From positions 62,001-126,000 of the forward strand of contig NZ_AYMP01000023.1 of assembly GCF_000633515.1 (NCBI RefSeq): DNA of 64,000 bases, read 5' to 3'. This document shows positions 63,343 to 64,000 of this stretch, one piece after another. Source of the stretch: Morganella morganii H1r. Lineage in GTDB: Bacteria; Pseudomonadota; Gammaproteobacteria; Enterobacterales; Enterobacteriaceae. A program made the translations under genes and the position numbers. The notes under the pieces were generated by a model. The model saw nothing but the letters and a program-made list of their open reading frames with translations. It was not told where the DNA came from and did no database searches. Position 1 is the first letter of the stretch, and every line of letters starts with the position of its first letter.

Positions 63343-64000
63343 TCAGACTTCTTTGATATCCACCCGTAACTCTTTCGGGACTTCAAAGATAATATTTTCC
63401 TCACGCCCCTCGAGCTGACTGATCTCATCCGCCCCCAGTTCCTGAAGACGGCTGATCACCTGCTGTACCAGCACATCCGGCGCGGATGCCCCGGCCGTCA
63501 GGCCGATAGTATCCACATCGCTCAGCCAGGCAGGATTAATGTCATCGGCAGAATCAATCAGATAAGACGGTTTTCCGACCCGCTGCGCCAGTTCCGCCAG
63601 CCGGTTGGAGTTGGATGAGTTTTTAGAGCCGACCACCAGCACCAGATCTGCCTGACCCGCCAGATCCCGTACCGCTTCCTGACGGTTGGTGGTGGCATAG
63701 CAGATATCATCTTTGCGCGGCCCGATAATTTTCGGGAAACGGGCATTCAGGGCATCAATAACTTCAGAGGTATCATCAACAGATAATGTGGTCTGCGTCA
63801 TAAAGCTGAGGTTTTCCTCATCTTTGACTGTCAGTTTCCACACATCCTCCGGGGATTCCACCAGATACATGCCGCCTTCCGGGTTGTTGTACTGCCCCAT
63901 CGTCCCTTCCACTTCCGGATGCCCGGCGTGGCCGATCAGAATGGCTTCTTTGCCTTTGCGGCTGGCGCGGGCGACTTCCATATGCACTTTGGTGACCAGC
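63343..64000 (-). CDS. ispH: 4-hydroxy-3-methylbut-2-enyl diphosphate reductase IspH (3' part)
   Basis: About 218 C-terminal codons; the start lies beyond position 64000 (E. coli IspH is 316 residues). IspH is the [4Fe-4S] enzyme making IPP and DMAPP in the last step of the MEP pathway. Family motifs include [16 protein letters not shown], a cluster-ligand Cys in [28 protein letters not shown] and [16 protein letters not shown]. An internal ATG at 63987 is not the real start because the preceding codons (VTKVH) continue the family sequence. Confidence 0.96.
   Translation of the reverse strand, partial: LVTKVHMEVARASRKGKEAILIGHAGHPEVEGTMGQYNNPEGGMYLVESPEDVWKLTVKDEENLSFMTQTTLSVDDTSEVIDALNARFPKIIGPRKDDICYATTNRQEAVRDLAGQADLVLVVGSKNSSNSNRLAELAQRVGKPSYLIDSADDINPAWLSDVDTIGLTAGASAPDVLVQQVISRLQELGADEISQLEGREENIIFEVPKELRVDIKEV

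Overview
The window is a continuous piece of chromosome from a gamma-proteobacterium of the order Enterobacterales, gene-dense and mostly about 50-53% G+C by eye. Nearly every gene is a recognisable housekeeping gene with an E. coli counterpart of similar length. The mixture of Enterobacterales gene blocks with a Vibrio-type thymidylate synthase and a signal-peptide-bearing ExbB points to the Morganellaceae, with Morganella as my best guess. That species call is an inference. I see no insertion sequences, prophage, CRISPR array, tRNA or rRNA genes.

Layout. (1) 1-8.6 kb: the 5' part of recC, four type IV pilin-like genes (ppdC, ygdB, ppdB, ppdA), thyA, lgt, ptsP and rppH. This is the E. coli recC-rppH block, but thyA is AT-richer, of a different subfamily and inverted. 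An AT-rich 480-base gap upstream of thyA holds a possible leader ORF, an rRNA boxA-like motif and a large hairpin. (2) 8.7-12.2 kb: a TPP riboswitch controlling the thiamine ABC importer thiBPQ. (3) 12.2-28.6 kb: polB with a LexA-like site, rapA, rluA, a probable 30-aa membrane protein, djlA, the lptD-surA-pdxA-rsmA-apaG-apaH series, folA, and a two-gene accessory unit (LysE-family exporter plus nucleotidyltransferase). (4) 28.7-37.6 kb, all minus strand: ftsP, plsC, parC, parE, yqiA, cpdA and nudF. (5) 37.8-55.8 kb: tolC, ygiB, ygiC, ygiD, ribB with an FMN riboswitch, ubiK, hldE, glnE, a shortened ygiF, ygiM, cca, exbBD with a Fur-box-like site, yghB, yqhD and dkgA. (6) 55.8-57.5 kb: an AT-rich accessory segment with a trimeric autotransporter adhesin. 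(7) 57.5-64 kb: carB, carA, dapB and the 3' part of ispH.

Functional themes: envelope biogenesis and division (lgt, lptD, surA, plsC, ftsP, hldE, tolC, djlA), DNA replication and repair (recC, polB, parC, parE), RNA metabolism (rppH, rapA, rluA, rsmA, cca), cofactor synthesis and uptake (thi genes, pdxA, ribB, folA, ubiK, ispH), and nitrogen, arginine and pyrimidine metabolism (ptsP, glnE, carAB).

The best leads are protein-level departures from family consensus. DNA polymerase II has Cys in place of the conserved motif-B Tyr, and Ser for the Exo II Asn. The CCA-adding enzyme has lost its HD motif. YgiF lacks about half of its CHAD domain. ThyA appears to be a xenologue at the original locus. 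Other leads are the leader-ORF/boxA/hairpin array upstream of thyA, the 30-codon membrane ORF between rluA and djlA, and an exact 70-residue repeat in the adhesin stalk.
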